Notes: generated from the letters alone by a model not told the origin. DNA of 64,000 nucleotides from Gluconacetobacter asukensis (GCF_014174375.1 NZ_JABEQE010000008.1:1-64000); one strand, 5' to 3'. Counted from the stretch's first letter, positions 1 to 10,146 are shown. Numbers and translations are program-made.

Positions 1-1
1 C

Positions 2-247
2 AACCACGCGGTGCTGATCACCATCGAGGAAGGTGCGGAAGGCGGATTCGGTGCCTATGTCATGCACCATCTGGCGCGCACCGGCCTGCTCGACAGCGTC
101 CGCTTCCGCCCGATGACGCTGCCGGATCGCTTCATCGACCACAACACCCAGGACGCCCAGTATCGCGAGGCCGGGCTCGACGCCACCGCCATCGCAGCCA
201 CCGCCCTGCACGCTCTGGGTGTGGCGTCGTCACAGCAGACGGCCTGA
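2..247 (+). CDS. dxs: 1-deoxy-D-xylulose-5-phosphate synthase, C-terminal fragment
   Basis: Only the last 81 codons are inside the window; the reading frame runs in from the left edge. DXS joins pyruvate and glyceraldehyde 3-phosphate in a thiamine diphosphate-dependent reaction, the first step of the MEP isoprenoid pathway. The visible part is the transketolase C-terminal domain: the opening ITIEEGAEGGFGAYV stretch and the later LPDRFIDHNTQDAQY stretch are characteristic of DXS tails. The next gene, tlyA, follows after 14 bases, an arrangement common in alphaproteobacteria. The catalytic and cofactor-binding domains are outside the window, so their integrity cannot be judged. Confidence 0.9.
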   Translation, partial: NHAVLITIEEGAEGGFGAYVMHHLARTGLLDSVRFRPMTLPDRFIDHNTQDAQYREAGLDATAIAATALHALGVASSQQTA

Positions 248-261
248 TCCGGCGATAGGTC

Positions 262-1005
262 ATGGCCAAGCAGCGTGCGGACCAGATGCTGGTCGACCGG
301 GGCATGGTGGAAAGCCGTGCCCGCGCCCAGGCACTGATCCTGGCCGGGGTGGTCTATTCGGGCGATCGGCGCGTGGCCAAGGCCGGCGACCAATTGCCCG
401 AGGACGCCCCGCTGCTGCTGAAGGGGCAGGATCATCCCTGGGTCTCGCGCGGCGGCGTGAAGCTGGCGCACGCGCTGGAGCATTTTGGCCTGGACCCGGC
501 GGGTGCAGTCGCGCTGGATGTCGGGGCCTCGACCGGCGGCTTTACCGACGTGTTGCTGACGCACGGGGCCACGCGGGTCTTCGCCGTCGATGTCGGGCAT
601 GGGCAACTGGCGTGGAAGCTGCGCAGCGACCCGCGCGTGGTGGTGCTGGAGAAATGCAACGCCCGCACACTGGATGCCACGACCATTCCCGACCCGATCG
701 ATGTGCTGGTCTGCGACGCCAGCTTCATCGGCCTGCGCACGGTCCTGCCCGCCGGGTTGGCCCTGTGTCGGCCGGGCGCCTGGGCCGTGGCGCTGATCAA
801 GCCGCAGTTCGAGGCCGGGCGCGAGGCCGTGGGCGCCAAGGGCGTGGTGCGCGACCCGGCGGTGCATGATTCGGTCTGCGCCATGATCCGGGAATGGTGG
901 TCCGCCCTGCCCGGCTGGACCGTGCTCGGGGTCGAGCCCAGCCCGATCACCGGGCCCGAGGGCAATCGCGAATTCCTGATCGCCGCGCGGCGGGACGCAG
1001 AGTAA
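262..1005 (+). CDS. tlyA: TlyA-family rRNA 2'-O-methyltransferase (hemolysin A family)
   Basis: A 247-residue protein. An N-terminal S4 RNA-binding domain (about residues 1-60, with RADQMLVDRGMVESRARAQ) is followed by an FtsJ-like Rossmann methyltransferase domain. The SAM-binding motif DVGASTGGFTDVLL lies near residue 87, and VALIKPQFEAGRE is the expected family motif further on. Characterised TlyA proteins methylate cytidine 2'-O positions in 16S and/or 23S rRNA; the older name hemolysin is historical. The ATG is 14 bases after dxs, so the two are probably cotranscribed. Length and domain order are typical for the family. Which rRNA is the substrate cannot be told from the sequence. Confidence 0.9.
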   Translation: MAKQRADQMLVDRGMVESRARAQALILAGVVYSGDRRVAKAGDQLPEDAPLLLKGQDHPWVSRGGVKLAHALEHFGLDPAGAVALDVGASTGGFTDVLLTHGATRVFAVDVGHGQLAWKLRSDPRVVVLEKCNARTLDATTIPDPIDVLVCDASFIGLRTVLPAGLALCRPGAWAVALIKPQFEAGREAVGAKGVVRDPAVHDSVCAMIREWWSALPGWTVLGVEPSPITGPEGNREFLIAARRDAE

Positions 1006-1098
1006 TTCCCCTTTTTCCGTCTGGATGTGGTAGGCAGCGCGGATTCAGCCCATTCGCGCCGCGATAATACGTGGCGCCTGCCCGATGAGTAGCCGTTC

Positions 1099-2316
1099 AT
1101 GACCGCCGTTTCCGCTTCAGCGCCCCAGATCCCCGCAGAGACCGGCCTGGCCGCCTCGCTCACCGAGGTCGAGCGCCAGCGCATACTGGCGAAATCGGCC
1201 CTGTTCGCTCCGCCGACCGGCCTGCTGCCGGACGGGCGGCGCGACCTGGTCGGCCTGTCGCGCGAGGAATTGACCGAGGCGCTGGTGGAAATCGGCGAGA
1301 AGCCGTTCCGTACCAAGCAGCTCTGGCACTGGCTCTATCATCAGGGCGTGACCGATTTCTCGCGCATGAGTTCGATCGCCAAGCCGTTGCAGGCGAAGCT
1401 GGCCGAACGCTTCGTCATCGGCCGGCCGGAAGCCACCACGGTCCAGACTTCGAACGACGAGACCCGCAAGTTCCTGTTCCGTTTCCGCGACGGGCAGGAG
1501 GCCGAGACCGTCTATATTCCCGACCGGCGTGAGGATCGCGGCGCGGTCTGCATCTCGTCGCAGGTCGGCTGCACGCTGTCCTGCACCTTCTGCCATACCG
1601 GTACGCAGAAGCTGGTGCGCAACCTGGGCGCGGCCGAGATCGTCGGCCAGTTCATGGCGGCGCGCGACAGCTATGGCGAATGGCCAAGCCCTAGGGGCGA
1701 GACCCCGCGCCTGCTGTCGACCATCGTGCTGATGGGCATGGGCGAGCCGCTGTATAATTACGAAAATGTCGCCAAGGCGATGAAGATCGTCATGGATGGC
1801 GAGGGCATCGGCCTGTCGCGCCGCCGCATCACGCTCTCCACCTCCGGCGTGGTGCCGATGATGGACCAGTGCGGATCGGAACTGGGGATCAACCTCGCGA
1901 TCTCGCTGCACGCCGTGCGCAACGACCTGCGCGACGAGATCGTGCCGCTGAACCGCAAATACCCGATCGAAGAGCTGATCGCCGCCTGCCGCCGCTACCC
2001 CGCCGCCAGCAACGCCCGGCGCATCACGTTTGAATACATCATGCTACGCGGCGTGAATGACAGCGAGGCCGATGCCCGCGAACTGGTGCGGCTGATCGCC
2101 GGCATTCCGGCCAAGGTCAACCTGATCCCGTTCAACCCCTGGCCCGGCAGCGATTATCGGCCCTCGACGCGCGAGCAACTGGCCAAATTCGCCCAGATCG
2201 TGATGGATGCGGGCTTCGCCTCGCCCATCCGCATGCCGCGCGGGCGCGATATTCTGGCCGCATGCGGGCAGTTGCGTACCGAAAGCCAGCGCGAACGCCG
2301 CAGCCTGCCGGCCTGA
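1099..2316 (+). CDS. rlmN: Dual-specificity 23S rRNA/tRNA adenine-C2 methyltransferase RlmN
   Basis: A 405-residue radical SAM enzyme. The CxxxCxxC iron-sulfur motif is seen as [11 protein letters not shown], preceded by ISSQVGC, which is diagnostic of RlmN. The later [10 protein letters not shown] and STSGVVP segments are SAM-binding features, and a C-terminal cysteine in AACGQLR corresponds to the methyl-carrying cysteine of the ping-pong mechanism. RlmN methylates A2503 of 23S rRNA and A37 of some tRNAs. The first ATG in frame is taken. It leaves an N-terminal extension of roughly 40-50 residues before the conserved [19 protein letters not shown] segment, so a later start cannot be excluded. 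argG follows on the same strand. Confidence 0.94.
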   Translation: MTAVSASAPQIPAETGLAASLTEVERQRILAKSALFAPPTGLLPDGRRDLVGLSREELTEALVEIGEKPFRTKQLWHWLYHQGVTDFSRMSSIAKPLQAKLAERFVIGRPEATTVQTSNDETRKFLFRFRDGQEAETVYIPDRREDRGAVCISSQVGCTLSCTFCHTGTQKLVRNLGAAEIVGQFMAARDSYGEWPSPRGETPRLLSTIVLMGMGEPLYNYENVAKAMKIVMDGEGIGLSRRRITLSTSGVVPMMDQCGSELGINLAISLHAVRNDLRDEIVPLNRKYPIEELIAACRRYPAASNARRITFEYIMLRGVNDSEADARELVRLIAGIPAKVNLIPFNPWPGSDYRPSTREQLAKFAQIVMDAGFASPIRMPRGRDILAACGQLRTESQRERRSLPA

Positions 2317-2456
2317 TATCCAGGCGGGCGTGCGCCTGCATTTCAGGCGGCCCCCGCTGGCACCATCTTCCATCCGATGCTAGGAGGCGGGGATCAGGCG
2401 CCCCGCCGCCGGCACTCTTTCACTCTTTCAGATTCGACGACAGGAGATCCCGTTCC

Positions 2457-3686
2457 ATGGCCGCAAAGGACGTCAAGAAGGTCGTGCTCGCCTATTCCGG
2501 CGGTCTCGATACGTCCGTGATTCTGCGCTGGCTGCAGACCACCTATGGCTGCGAGGTCGTGACCTTCACCGCCGATCTGGGCCAGGGCGAGGAGCTGGAG
2601 CCGGCGCGCAAGAAGGCCGAGATGTTCGGCGTGAAGGAGATCTTCGTCGAGGATCTGCGTGAGACCTTCGTGAAGGATTTCGTCTTTCCGATGTTCCGCG
2701 CCAACACGCTGTACGAGGGCCAGTATCTGCTGGGCACCTCGATCGCCCGCCCGCTGATCGCCCAGCGCCAGATCGAGATCGCCGAGGCGGTCGGCGCCGA
2801 CGCTGTCGCCCATGGCGCGACCGGCAAGGGCAACGACCAGGTGCGTTTCGAACTAGCCTATTACGCGCTGAAGCCCGACGTGACGGTGATCGCGCCCTGG
2901 CGCGAGTGGGACCTGACCTCGCGCACCCGCCTGCTGGCCTTCGCCGAGGAACATCAGATCCCCATCGCCAAGGACAAGCGCGGCGAGGCCCCCTTCTCGG
3001 TCGATGCCAACCTCCTGCACTCCTCGTCGGAAGGCAAGCTGCTGGAAGACCCGGCCGAAGCGCCGGACGAGATCGTGTTCCAGCGCACCATCTCCCCGGA
3101 AGCCGCGCCGGACGTGGCGACCGAGATCGCGATCGATTTCGTCTCGGGCGATCCGGTGGCGCTGAACGGCGTGACCCTGTCGCCGGCCACGCTGCTGACG
3201 CGGCTGAACGAACTGGGCAAGGCGAACGGCATCGGCCGGCTGGATCTGGTGGAGAACCGCTTCGTCGGCATGAAGTCGCGCGGCATCTACGAGACGCCGG
3301 GCGGCACCATCCTGCTGGCAGCGCATCGCAGCATGGAGTCCATCACGCTGGACCGCGAGGCCGGGCACCTGAAGGACAGCCTGATGCCGCGCTATGCCGA
3401 GATCATCTATAACGGCTTCTGGTTCTCGCCCGAGCGCCGGATGCTCCAGGCCCTGATCGACGAGAGCCAGCATTCGGTGACCGGCCGCGTGCGGCTGAAG
3501 CTCTACAAGGGCAATGTGATCTGCGTGGGTCGCGAAAGCCCAAACAGCCTGTACGACACCCGCGTCGTCACCTTCGAGGATGACGAGGGCGCGTACAACC
3601 AGGCCGACGCCCAGGGCTTCATCAAGCTGAACGCGCTGCGCCTGCGCCTGGGGGCCCAGATCGGACGCCGGGGCGGCGCGCTGTAA
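2457..3686 (+). CDS. argG: Argininosuccinate synthase
   Basis: A 409-residue protein. It joins citrulline and aspartate with ATP to form argininosuccinate in arginine synthesis. The N-terminal ATP-pyrophosphatase P-loop [15 protein letters not shown] is present near residue 10, and the family signature [13 protein letters not shown] lies near residue 118. The frame is open back to about 2262, but the ATG at 2457 is preceded by CAGGAG at 2441-2446 and gives the standard [17 protein letters not shown]-terminus, so it is preferred. Length is normal. No arginine operator was recognised in the 140 bases upstream. Confidence 0.96.
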   Translation: MAAKDVKKVVLAYSGGLDTSVILRWLQTTYGCEVVTFTADLGQGEELEPARKKAEMFGVKEIFVEDLRETFVKDFVFPMFRANTLYEGQYLLGTSIARPLIAQRQIEIAEAVGADAVAHGATGKGNDQVRFELAYYALKPDVTVIAPWREWDLTSRTRLLAFAEEHQIPIAKDKRGEAPFSVDANLLHSSSEGKLLEDPAEAPDEIVFQRTISPEAAPDVATEIAIDFVSGDPVALNGVTLSPATLLTRLNELGKANGIGRLDLVENRFVGMKSRGIYETPGGTILLAAHRSMESITLDREAGHLKDSLMPRYAEIIYNGFWFSPERRMLQALIDESQHSVTGRVRLKLYKGNVICVGRESPNSLYDTRVVTFEDDEGAYNQADAQGFIKLNALRLRLGAQIGRRGGAL

Positions 3687-3733
3687 GCGCGACGCCTCCT
3701 TCCCGCCTTCCATTTCCGCCAAACCGAGGTGTC

Positions 3734-4225
3734 ATGAAACGTCTGTCCCGCGTCACTTCCCTCCTCCTGGCTTCCGCGACCGCCCTGTCGCTGGCGGCGT
3801 GCGGCGCACGCCCCGAGGAATCCAAGCCGGACATGACGCCCGAGCAGTTCATGGCCAAGATCCGGGCCGAGCCCGGCGTGCAGAGCCTTCCCGACGGGCT
3901 GGCCTACAAGGTGCTGGAAAGCGGCCCCAAGGACGGACAGAGCCCCGCCCCCGGCGACGTGATGATGGTGATCTACGAAGGCCGCCTGCCCGAGGGCGGC
4001 ATCTTCGACAGTTCCGACCAGCACGGCAAAGGCTCCTATATGCAGATGCCACTGGACGGCGTGATCAAGGGCTGGATGGAAGGTCTGCCCAAGATGCATG
4101 TCGGCGACACCTGGATGCTCTATGTGCCGCCCGAGCTGGGCTACGGCCATCGTTCGATGGGCATTATCCCCGCCGACAGCCCGCTGATCTTCAAGATCCA
4201 GCTTCTGGGCGTCGCGAAGCAGTAA
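3734..4225 (+). CDS. FKBP-type peptidyl-prolyl cis-trans isomerase, predicted lipoprotein
   Basis: A 163-residue protein. It starts with a lipoprotein signal peptide (MKRLSRVTSLLLASATALS, lipobox LAAC at about residues 20-23), so it should be anchored in the envelope facing the periplasm. The rest is a single FKBP domain: VMMVIYEGRLPEGGIFDSS, then VIKGWMEGLPKMHVGD and PPELGYGHRSMG IIPADSPL, which are the conserved pocket segments. It probably speeds proline isomerisation during folding of exported proteins. It lies 47 bases after argG and 31 bases before a second lipoprotein gene, and may share a transcript with them. Confidence 0.9.
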   Translation: MKRLSRVTSLLLASATALSLAACGARPEESKPDMTPEQFMAKIRAEPGVQSLPDGLAYKVLESGPKDGQSPAPGDVMMVIYEGRLPEGGIFDSSDQHGKGSYMQMPLDGVIKGWMEGLPKMHVGDTWMLYVPPELGYGHRSMGIIPADSPLIFKIQLLGVAKQ

Positions 4226-4256
4226 GCGGGGGAGCCGCGCCGGTGCGCAAAATCGC

Positions 4257-4733
4257 ATGATACGGGGCGCGCGGTATCTCACCCCCTTCGTCGCGGGCCT
4301 TCTGGGCCTGCTGGCGATGGGGGGCTGTTCGCCGCATCGCAATCTCGGCCAGGCACGCTACCGGACCAATTGCGGGATCTGCCATCACGGCGGAGAAGGC
4401 ATGCTGGGGGAAATCCCGCCGCTGACCGGTCGCATCGACCAGGTCGCCCGCACCCCGGAAGGGCGGCATTATCTGGTCGATGTGCTGCTGAACGGCCTGA
4501 ATGGCCCGCTGGTCGCCAATGGCGGCCGGTATAATTTTTCCATGCCGGCGTTTCGCCGCCTTTCGGATACCGAGATCGCGGCAATCCTGACCTATCTGTC
4601 CGCCAGCGGCGGCCGGGCCGATCCGCCATCCTTCGCCGCTGGCGATGTCGCGGCGCAGCGGGCCGCGTCTCTCGGCCCCTCCCGCGTGGCGGACGAACGG
4701 CAGGCGCTGGACCGCCTGCATCCCCTGCCCTGA
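4257..4733 (+). CDS. Class I cytochrome c, predicted lipoprotein
   Basis: A 158-residue protein. An N-terminal hydrophobic signal ends in a lipobox-like GLLAMGGC, so a lipid-anchored periplasmic location is likely. One haem-attachment motif CGICHH follows (about residues 38-43), and a distal SMPAFRRLSDTEIAAILTYL supplies the probable axial methionine and the last helix. The last 40 residues are alanine- and proline-rich and match no domain I know. The redox partner is unknown; cytochromes of this type serve small electron-transfer steps. It follows the FKBP lipoprotein closely on the same strand. Confidence 0.8.
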   Translation: MIRGARYLTPFVAGLLGLLAMGGCSPHRNLGQARYRTNCGICHHGGEGMLGEIPPLTGRIDQVARTPEGRHYLVDVLLNGLNGPLVANGGRYNFSMPAFRRLSDTEIAAILTYLSASGGRADPPSFAAGDVAAQRAASLGPSRVADERQALDRLHPLP

Positions 4734-4799
4734 AAACCCGGATGTCGTGATCGACGACCGGCTTGACCGGATCGGGTCCGACGCCTGAAAAGAACCCTC

Positions 4800-5795
4800 A
4801 TGCAACGCATATTCTCCGGCATTCAGCCGACCGGTATTCCGCAGTTGGGCAATTATCTGGGCGCGATCCGCAACTGGGTCGCGTTGCAGGCCGATCACGA
4901 GTGCATTTTCTGCCTCGTGGACCTGCATGCCATCACGGTGTGGCAGGAGCCGGAAGCCCTGCGCCAGCAGACTCTGGCCCAGACCGCCGTCCTGCTGGCT
5001 GCCGGCATCGACCCGAAGACCCATATCCTGTTCAACCAGTCCGCCGTCAGCGCCCATGCGCGGATGGGCTGGATCTTCAACTGCGTGTCCCGACTGGGCT
5101 GGCTGAACCGCATGACGCAGTTCAAGGACAAGGCGGGCAAGGATCGGGAGAACCATTCGGCGGGGCTGTACGTTTATCCCAACCTGATGGCCGCCGATAT
5201 CCTGACCTACAAGGCAACGCGGGTTCCGGTCGGTGACGATCAGCGCCAGCATCTGGAACTGGCCAACGACATCGCCCAGAAATTCAACCATGATTACGGC
5301 GTCGAATTCTTCCCGGCGATCGAGGCGCTGATCCCGCCCGCCGCCGCGCGCATCATGAGCCTGCGCGACGGCACGAAGAAGATGTCCAAATCCGACCCGT
5401 CGGCCCAGAGCCGGATCGAGATGACCGACGACGCCGATACGATCGCGCTCAAGATCCGCCGCGCCAAGACCGACCCCGAGCCCCTGCCCACCGAACCGGC
5501 CGGCCTGCTGGACCGGCCCGAGGCGCGCAATCTGGTCGATATCTATGCGGCGCTGGCCGGCATTACGGCCGGCGAGGTGCTGGCGCGCCATGGTGGCGAA
5601 GGGTTCGGCCCATTCAAGGCGGCGCTGACCGAGGTGCTGGTGCAGACGGTGGTCCCGATCGCCGACGAGACCAGGCGCCTGCTGGAAGCACCGGACCATT
5701 TGCGCGCGGTGCTGCGTGATGGGGCCGGGCGGGCGGCGGAGATCGCCGAGCCGATCGTCAGCGAGGCCGAACGCCTCGTCGGCTTTCTGAAATAG
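4800..5795 (+). CDS. trpS: Tryptophanyl-tRNA synthetase
   Basis: A 331-residue class I aminoacyl-tRNA synthetase that charges tRNA-Trp. The N-terminus [20 protein letters not shown] contains the HIGH-equivalent region, and KKMSKSDPS (about residue 197) is the KMSKS loop. The segment [20 protein letters not shown] matches bacterial TrpS. Length is standard. The gene ends 13 bases before yjbQ, so the two are likely cotranscribed. Confidence 0.96.
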   Translation: MQRIFSGIQPTGIPQLGNYLGAIRNWVALQADHECIFCLVDLHAITVWQEPEALRQQTLAQTAVLLAAGIDPKTHILFNQSAVSAHARMGWIFNCVSRLGWLNRMTQFKDKAGKDRENHSAGLYVYPNLMAADILTYKATRVPVGDDQRQHLELANDIAQKFNHDYGVEFFPAIEALIPPAAARIMSLRDGTKKMSKSDPSAQSRIEMTDDADTIALKIRRAKTDPEPLPTEPAGLLDRPEARNLVDIYAALAGITAGEVLARHGGEGFGPFKAALTEVLVQTVVPIADETRRLLEAPDHLRAVLRDGAGRAAEIAEPIVSEAERLVGFLK

Positions 5796-5808
5796 GAAAG
5801 GCGGCACC

Positions 5809-6228
5809 ATGCGCCAGGCCCTGCATCGTCTCGACATCCCGACCCGCGGCAAGGGGTTGGTGATGTTTACCGATGCGGTCCGGCAATGGGTTTCGGATAC
5901 CGGGATCGACACCGGGCTGCTGACGATCTGGTGCCAGCATACCTCGGCATCGCTGACGGTGCAGGAAAACGCCGACCCGACGGTGCGCGAGGATATCAAA
6001 CGCTTCTTCGAGGCACTCGTCCCCGAGGCGCCGGGCCGTTACATCCATGACGATGAAGGGCCCGACGACATGCCCGCCCATCTGCGGAGCATGCTGACCC
6101 AGACCCAGCTTTCGATCCCGGTTGCCGATGGGCAACCGGTGCTGGGCATGTGGCAGGGACTCTATCTGTTCGAGCACCGCCGCCAGCCCCATCGGCGGCA
6201 GCTTATCCTGCACCTGATCGGCGAATAA
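5809..6228 (+). CDS. yjbQ: YjbQ/UPF0047 family protein
   Basis: A 139-residue protein with the family hallmarks: the internal GLLTIWCQHTSASLTVQENA segment, with its cysteine and histidine, and the end segment MWQGLYLFEHR. The family has been reported to have weak thiamine phosphate synthase activity, but its physiological role is not settled. The ATG is preceded by AGGAAAGGCGG, a good ribosome site. It converges with the RNase T2 gene with only 3 bases between the two stop codons, leaving no room for separate terminators. Confidence 0.88.
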   Translation: MRQALHRLDIPTRGKGLVMFTDAVRQWVSDTGIDTGLLTIWCQHTSASLTVQENADPTVREDIKRFFEALVPEAPGRYIHDDEGPDDMPAHLRSMLTQTQLSIPVADGQPVLGMWQGLYLFEHRRQPHRRQLILHLIGE

Positions 6229-6231
6229 ACC

Positions 6232-7029
6232 TCACCACGCCGGAACGAGGAACTGCGCAGGGCAATTGTCCTGCGCTTCAGGCGCACGGAAGAAGGCGCT
6301 CGCACGCGGGAAATCGGCCACGCGCTCGCGCTTCAGGGTAAACCAGAGCTGGGTCAGCACATCGCGGCCCGCATGGTCATGCTCGCAGCGAAGCTGCAGC
6401 GCACGATCCGTTTCGGTATGGAACGCGACGTGGAACGCCTTCATCACCGCGTCCCTGGCGACCATCTGCCCCTGCCATCCTTGTAGGGCGGTACCGAAAT
6501 CGGACTGTGCGACCACGGTGCGCATGTCCAGCGCGGTGTGGAAGAACGTCTCGGCCGGGATACCGAAACATTGGACATGCTTGTGATATTCATGGTCGGC
6601 TAGGCTGTGCGTCAGATGCGCCACGCTCTGGTCCAGGGCCTGCTTCGTCTCGCTGCTCACGGCCAGGGGGGCGGCAGGCTCCTGCCCCGGATAGATGTCG
6701 CATCCGGCGGCCCACCAGCGCTGCGGGGGCACACCTTCGGCAATGAGCGGCTGGGGCCGTGATGCCCACAGGCCATGCAGGCCAATCAGCGGCGCTTTCG
6801 GCTGGTCGGGCTGGCAGCCCGGTCCGCTGGCGCAGAAGCCGGGTTGCCAGGTGAGCGCCAGCGTATAATGGCCGAAATCGCCATGCGCGGGCGGGTTGAT
6901 CACGCTGCCTGCCACCTGCATGGGCGGCGGCGAAACTGAGGTCGGCGCGCAGGCGGCCATTCCGGCCGCCAGAACAAGAGCACCGAGCGCAAGGCGCGCG
7001 TGACTTGCCACACGATAGGCCATCGTCAT
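6232..7029 (-). CDS. Ribonuclease T2 family protein (RNase I-like), predicted lipoprotein
   Basis: A 265-residue protein. An N-terminal signal with a possible lipobox (AAGMAAC) points to the periplasm or outer envelope. It carries both T2 active-site blocks: LIGLHGLWAS (CAS I histidine, about residue 84) and HEYHKHVQCFG (CAS II, about residue 150), where the usual EWxKHG pattern is EYHKHV. The family cleaves RNA without base specificity through a 2',3'-cyclic intermediate and scavenges exogenous or leaked RNA. ATGs at 7029 and 7023 are both possible starts. Cysteines around the domain suggest disulfides. Confidence 0.85.
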   Translation of the reverse strand: MTMAYRVASHARLALGALVLAAGMAACAPTSVSPPPMQVAGSVINPPAHGDFGHYTLALTWQPGFCASGPGCQPDQPKAPLIGLHGLWASRPQPLIAEGVPPQRWWAAGCDIYPGQEPAAPLAVSSETKQALDQSVAHLTHSLADHEYHKHVQCFGIPAETFFHTALDMRTVVAQSDFGTALQGWQGQMVARDAVMKAFHVAFHTETDRALQLRCEHDHAGRDVLTQLWFTLKRERVADFPRASAFFRAPEAQDNCPAQFLVPAW

Positions 7030-7042
7030 TCCATTCTTCGCC

Positions 7043-7891
7043 TTATCGACACAGGATGGCCGCGTGGTGGGTCAGATGGTCCTGAATGAAGGACTGGATG
7101 AACCAGTAGGAATGGTCGTAGCCGGGGTGACGGCGCAGGATCAGCTTCTGGCCGACGGCCTTGGCGGCCTCTTCCAGATGCCAGGGCTGTAATTGCGCGT
7201 CGAGGAACTGGTCCGCGTCACCCTGATCCACCAGGATCGTCGTTGGATGGGTCCGGCCCGCTTTCAGCAGAAGGGTCGCGTCATGCGCGGCCCAGGTGGC
7301 ACGATCCGGCCCCAGATAGCCGGTGAAGGCTTTCTCGCCCCACGGCACCGCCGCCGGATGGACGATCGGCGCGAAGGCCGAGACCGATTTCCAGCGATCG
7401 GGCGCGCGCAGCGCATGCACCAGCGCGCCGTGGCCGCCCATGGAATGGCCCATGATGCCGCGCCGTGCGCCATCCACGGGAAAATGGGCCTCGGTCAGGG
7501 CGGGCAGTTCCTCGGCGATATAGGTGCCCATGCGGTAATGGGTGGACCATGGTGCCTGGGTCGCGTCCAGATAGAACCCGGCGCCGCTGCCGAAATCGTA
7601 GCTGTCATCCTCACCGGCCACGCCCGCCCCCCGGGGTGAGGTGTCCGTTGCGACCAGCGCGATCCGGTATTCCGCCGCGAAACGCACCGCGTTGGCCTTG
7701 ATCAGGAAGGTTTCCTCGGTGCAGGTCAGGCCGGCTAGCAGGTGGATGACCGGCACCGGGGCCGTGGCCGACGCGCCATCGGGCATGAAGACCGCGAAGC
7801 GCGCTTCCAACCCCAGACTGTCGGACGGATGGCTGTAGAAACCCAGCGTGCCGCCGCAACAGGCATGGGTGGCGCGGGTGGTGATCGCCAT
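7043..7891 (-). CDS. fghA: S-formylglutathione hydrolase
   Basis: A 282-residue alpha/beta hydrolase of the esterase D family. The nucleophile elbow is GHSMGGHGALV, and DQGDADQFLD and HPGYDHSYWFIQSFI carry the other expected catalytic-region motifs. It hydrolyses S-formylglutathione to formate and glutathione. The frame stays open further upstream into the adhC region, but the ATG at 7891, 2 bases after the adhC stop, gives the normal N-terminus. The pair adhC-fghA forms the glutathione-dependent formaldehyde detoxification pathway and is clearly one operon on the reverse strand. Confidence 0.93.
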   Translation of the reverse strand: MAITTRATHACCGGTLGFYSHPSDSLGLEARFAVFMPDGASATAPVPVIHLLAGLTCTEETFLIKANAVRFAAEYRIALVATDTSPRGAGVAGEDDSYDFGSGAGFYLDATQAPWSTHYRMGTYIAEELPALTEAHFPVDGARRGIMGHSMGGHGALVHALRAPDRWKSVSAFAPIVHPAAVPWGEKAFTGYLGPDRATWAAHDATLLLKAGRTHPTTILVDQGDADQFLDAQLQPWHLEEAAKAVGQKLILRRHPGYDHSYWFIQSFIQDHLTHHAAILCR

Positions 7892-7893
7892 GC

Positions 7894-9009
7894 TCAGAAC
7901 TCGACGACGGTGCGGATGCTCTCGCCGCGCGTCATCATGTCGAAGCCCTCGTTGATCTTCTCCAGCGGCAGCGTGTGGGTGATCAGGCTGTCGATGTCGA
8001 TCTTGTCGTCCATGTACCAGTCGACGATCTTCGGCACGTCGGTGCGTCCGCGCGCCCCGCCGAAGGCCGAGCCGATCCAGCGCCGGCCGGTGACGAGCTG
8101 GAACGGGCGGGTGCTGATCTCCTGCCCTGCGCTGGCCACGCCAATGATGGTGGAAACGCCCCAGCCGCGATGCGAACATTCCAGGGCCTGGCGCATCAGG
8201 GTCGGGTTGCCCACGCATTCGAAGGAATAATCCGCGCCGCCCCCGGTCAGTTCGACCAGATGGCCGACCACGTCGTCATCGGGGCCCAGATCCTTTGGGT
8301 TGACGAAATGGGTCATGCCGAACTTGCGCGCCATCTCCTCGCGCGCCGGGTTGATGTCCACGCCGACGATCATGTCGGCGCCCACCATCCGCGCCCCCTG
8401 GATGACGTTCAGCCCGATTCCGCCCAGGCCGAACACCACCACCGTCGATCCGGTCTCGACCTTGGCGGTGAACAGCACCGCGCCGATGCCCGTGGTGACG
8501 CCGCAGCCGATATAGCAGACCTTGTCGAACGGCGCGTCGGGGCGGATCTTGGCCAGCGCGATCTCGGGCAGCACCGTGTAGTTCGCGAATGTGGAGCAGC
8601 CCATGTAATGATGGATCGGCCGCCCCTTGTAGGAAAAACGGCTGGTGCCGTCCGGCATCAATCCCTTGCCCTGTGTCGCGCGGATGGCGGTGCAGAGGTT
8701 GGTCTTGCGCGACAGGCAGGATTTACATTCCCGGCATTCGGGCGTGTAGAGCGGGATCACATGATCGCCGGGCTTCAGGTGCTTCACGTCCGGCCCGACC
8801 TCGACGACCACGCCGGCGCCCTCATGCCCCAGGATGGCCGGAAACAGCCCCTCGGGATCGGCGCCGGAGAGCGTGTATTTGTCGGTATGGCACAATCCGG
8901 TGGCCTTGATCTCGACCAGCACCTCGCCCGCTTTCGGGCCCTCAAGCTGTACCGTCTCGATCTCGAGTGGCTTGCCAGCCTCGAACGCGACCGCCGCCCT
9001 TACGTCCAT
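7894..9009 (-). CDS. adhC: S-(hydroxymethyl)glutathione dehydrogenase / class III alcohol dehydrogenase
   Basis: A 371-residue zinc-dependent medium-chain dehydrogenase. Motifs are [12 protein letters not shown] (catalytic zinc region), [15 protein letters not shown] (structural zinc cysteines, about residues 92-106), and [13 protein letters not shown] (NAD-binding Rossmann fold). The class III subtype is supported by [12 protein letters not shown] and by the [11 protein letters not shown] segment. It oxidises the spontaneous formaldehyde-glutathione adduct to S-formylglutathione, which FghA then hydrolyses. No frmR-type regulator gene is next to it; the 230 bases upstream separate it from the divergent bestrophin gene. 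Confidence 0.95.
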   Translation of the reverse strand: MDVRAAVAFEAGKPLEIETVQLEGPKAGEVLVEIKATGLCHTDKYTLSGADPEGLFPAILGHEGAGVVVEVGPDVKHLKPGDHVIPLYTPECRECKSCLSRKTNLCTAIRATQGKGLMPDGTSRFSYKGRPIHHYMGCSTFANYTVLPEIALAKIRPDAPFDKVCYIGCGVTTGIGAVLFTAKVETGSTVVVFGLGGIGLNVIQGARMVGADMIVGVDINPAREEMARKFGMTHFVNPKDLGPDDDVVGHLVELTGGGADYSFECVGNPTLMRQALECSHRGWGVSTIIGVASAGQEISTRPFQLVTGRRWIGSAFGGARGRTDVPKIVDWYMDDKIDIDSLITHTLPLEKINEGFDMMTRGESIRTVVEF

Positions 9010-9238
9010 GATCGTGCCTCTTCAGAATCGTGCTTCGAAATTACCGCATCATAAAGGGTGGCATCTCTAGAAGGGTCAATGCCGCCCGACGGGTTTGCAA
9101 CAGAGAATGTCGCGACTGTCACAAAATTCGTTTTTCCGTTCAGCCTGTTGTCTTTCCCCGGAGCGTCGTCAGTATGGCCGTCGGCTGGCCGGCGTTGCGG
9201 GCCCGCGAACGCATCCAGTCCAGAGGGAGAAAGCATCG

Positions 9239-10114
9239 ATGATCGTCGACCGGCGGATCGGATTATTCATCCTGATGCGCGAAAGCCTGCTGACATTGGC
9301 GCTCCTGGGGGCATGGGACGTCTTTGTCGTCGTCATGTTCCAGGTCTTCCATCAGGACTGGATGGAGCAGCCGACCCTGCCGGTGTCCCTGCTGGGCTCG
9401 GCCGTCGCGCTGTTCCTGGGCGTGCGCAACAACGTCGCTTACGGACGGTGGTGGGAAGCCCGGACGCTGTGGGGCGCGATCACGAACAATTGCCGTTCGT
9501 TCGGCCGACAGGCCGGGTCGCTGCTGGGCGGCCGGCCGGATCTGGCCAGTGCCATGGCGGCCTACCCCTACGCCTTGCGCGCCGCATTGGGGCGGCTGGA
9601 CGGTTCGGCCGATGTCGCCCGGCTGCTGCCGCCCGAGATGCAGAGCGCAATCACCGGGTGGAACAATCAGCCCAACGCCATCCTGTATCAGATCGGACTG
9701 GCGGTGAACGAGGAAGTGGCGCGGCAGCGGATCGACGGGGCCGTCCACGGCCAGATCGACCGCATCCTGTCCGATCTGGCCAATGCCCAGGGCGGGCTGG
9801 AGCGCATTCGCAATACGCCGCTGGCCATCCAGTTCTCGCTGATTCCCAGGCTGGTGGCCAATATGTTCTGCGTCGTCCTGCCACTGTCGATGGTCCAGAC
9901 GCTGGGGTGGATCACCCCACTCGGGTCATCGCTGGTCGGGCTGCTGTTCGTCGCCCTGGACAAGATCGGCAGCGACCTGCAGGACCCGTTCGATAATTCG
10001 CCCCACGCCATGCCGATGCTGACCATGGCCCGGACGATTGAGATCGACCTGCTGCAGCCCGTCCGTATCCCGGCCGGCGGCCCGATCGCGGCGGTGCACG
10101 GCGTGCAGTCCTGA
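9239..10114 (+). CDS. Bestrophin family membrane protein (UPF0187/YneE-like)
   Basis: A 291-residue protein with several hydrophobic segments: around residues 15-35, around 45-60 ahead of NNVAYGRWWEARTLWGAI, and a pair between residues 200 and 245. The sequence LFLGVRNNVAYGRWWEAR and the near C-terminal KIGSDLQDPFDNSPHAMPM (acidic loop) are the signature of bacterial bestrophins, which form pentameric anion or cation channels. The frame is open upstream to 9095, but the ATG at 9239, preceded by GAGGGAGA, gives the family N-terminus. The ion carried cannot be told from the sequence. Confidence 0.87.
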   Translation: MIVDRRIGLFILMRESLLTLALLGAWDVFVVVMFQVFHQDWMEQPTLPVSLLGSAVALFLGVRNNVAYGRWWEARTLWGAITNNCRSFGRQAGSLLGGRPDLASAMAAYPYALRAALGRLDGSADVARLLPPEMQSAITGWNNQPNAILYQIGLAVNEEVARQRIDGAVHGQIDRILSDLANAQGGLERIRNTPLAIQFSLIPRLVANMFCVVLPLSMVQTLGWITPLGSSLVGLLFVALDKIGSDLQDPFDNSPHAMPMLTMARTIEIDLLQPVRIPAGGPIAAVHGVQS

Positions 10115-10146
10115 GCGCTTCACGGGGCGGACACGATCCGACGATC

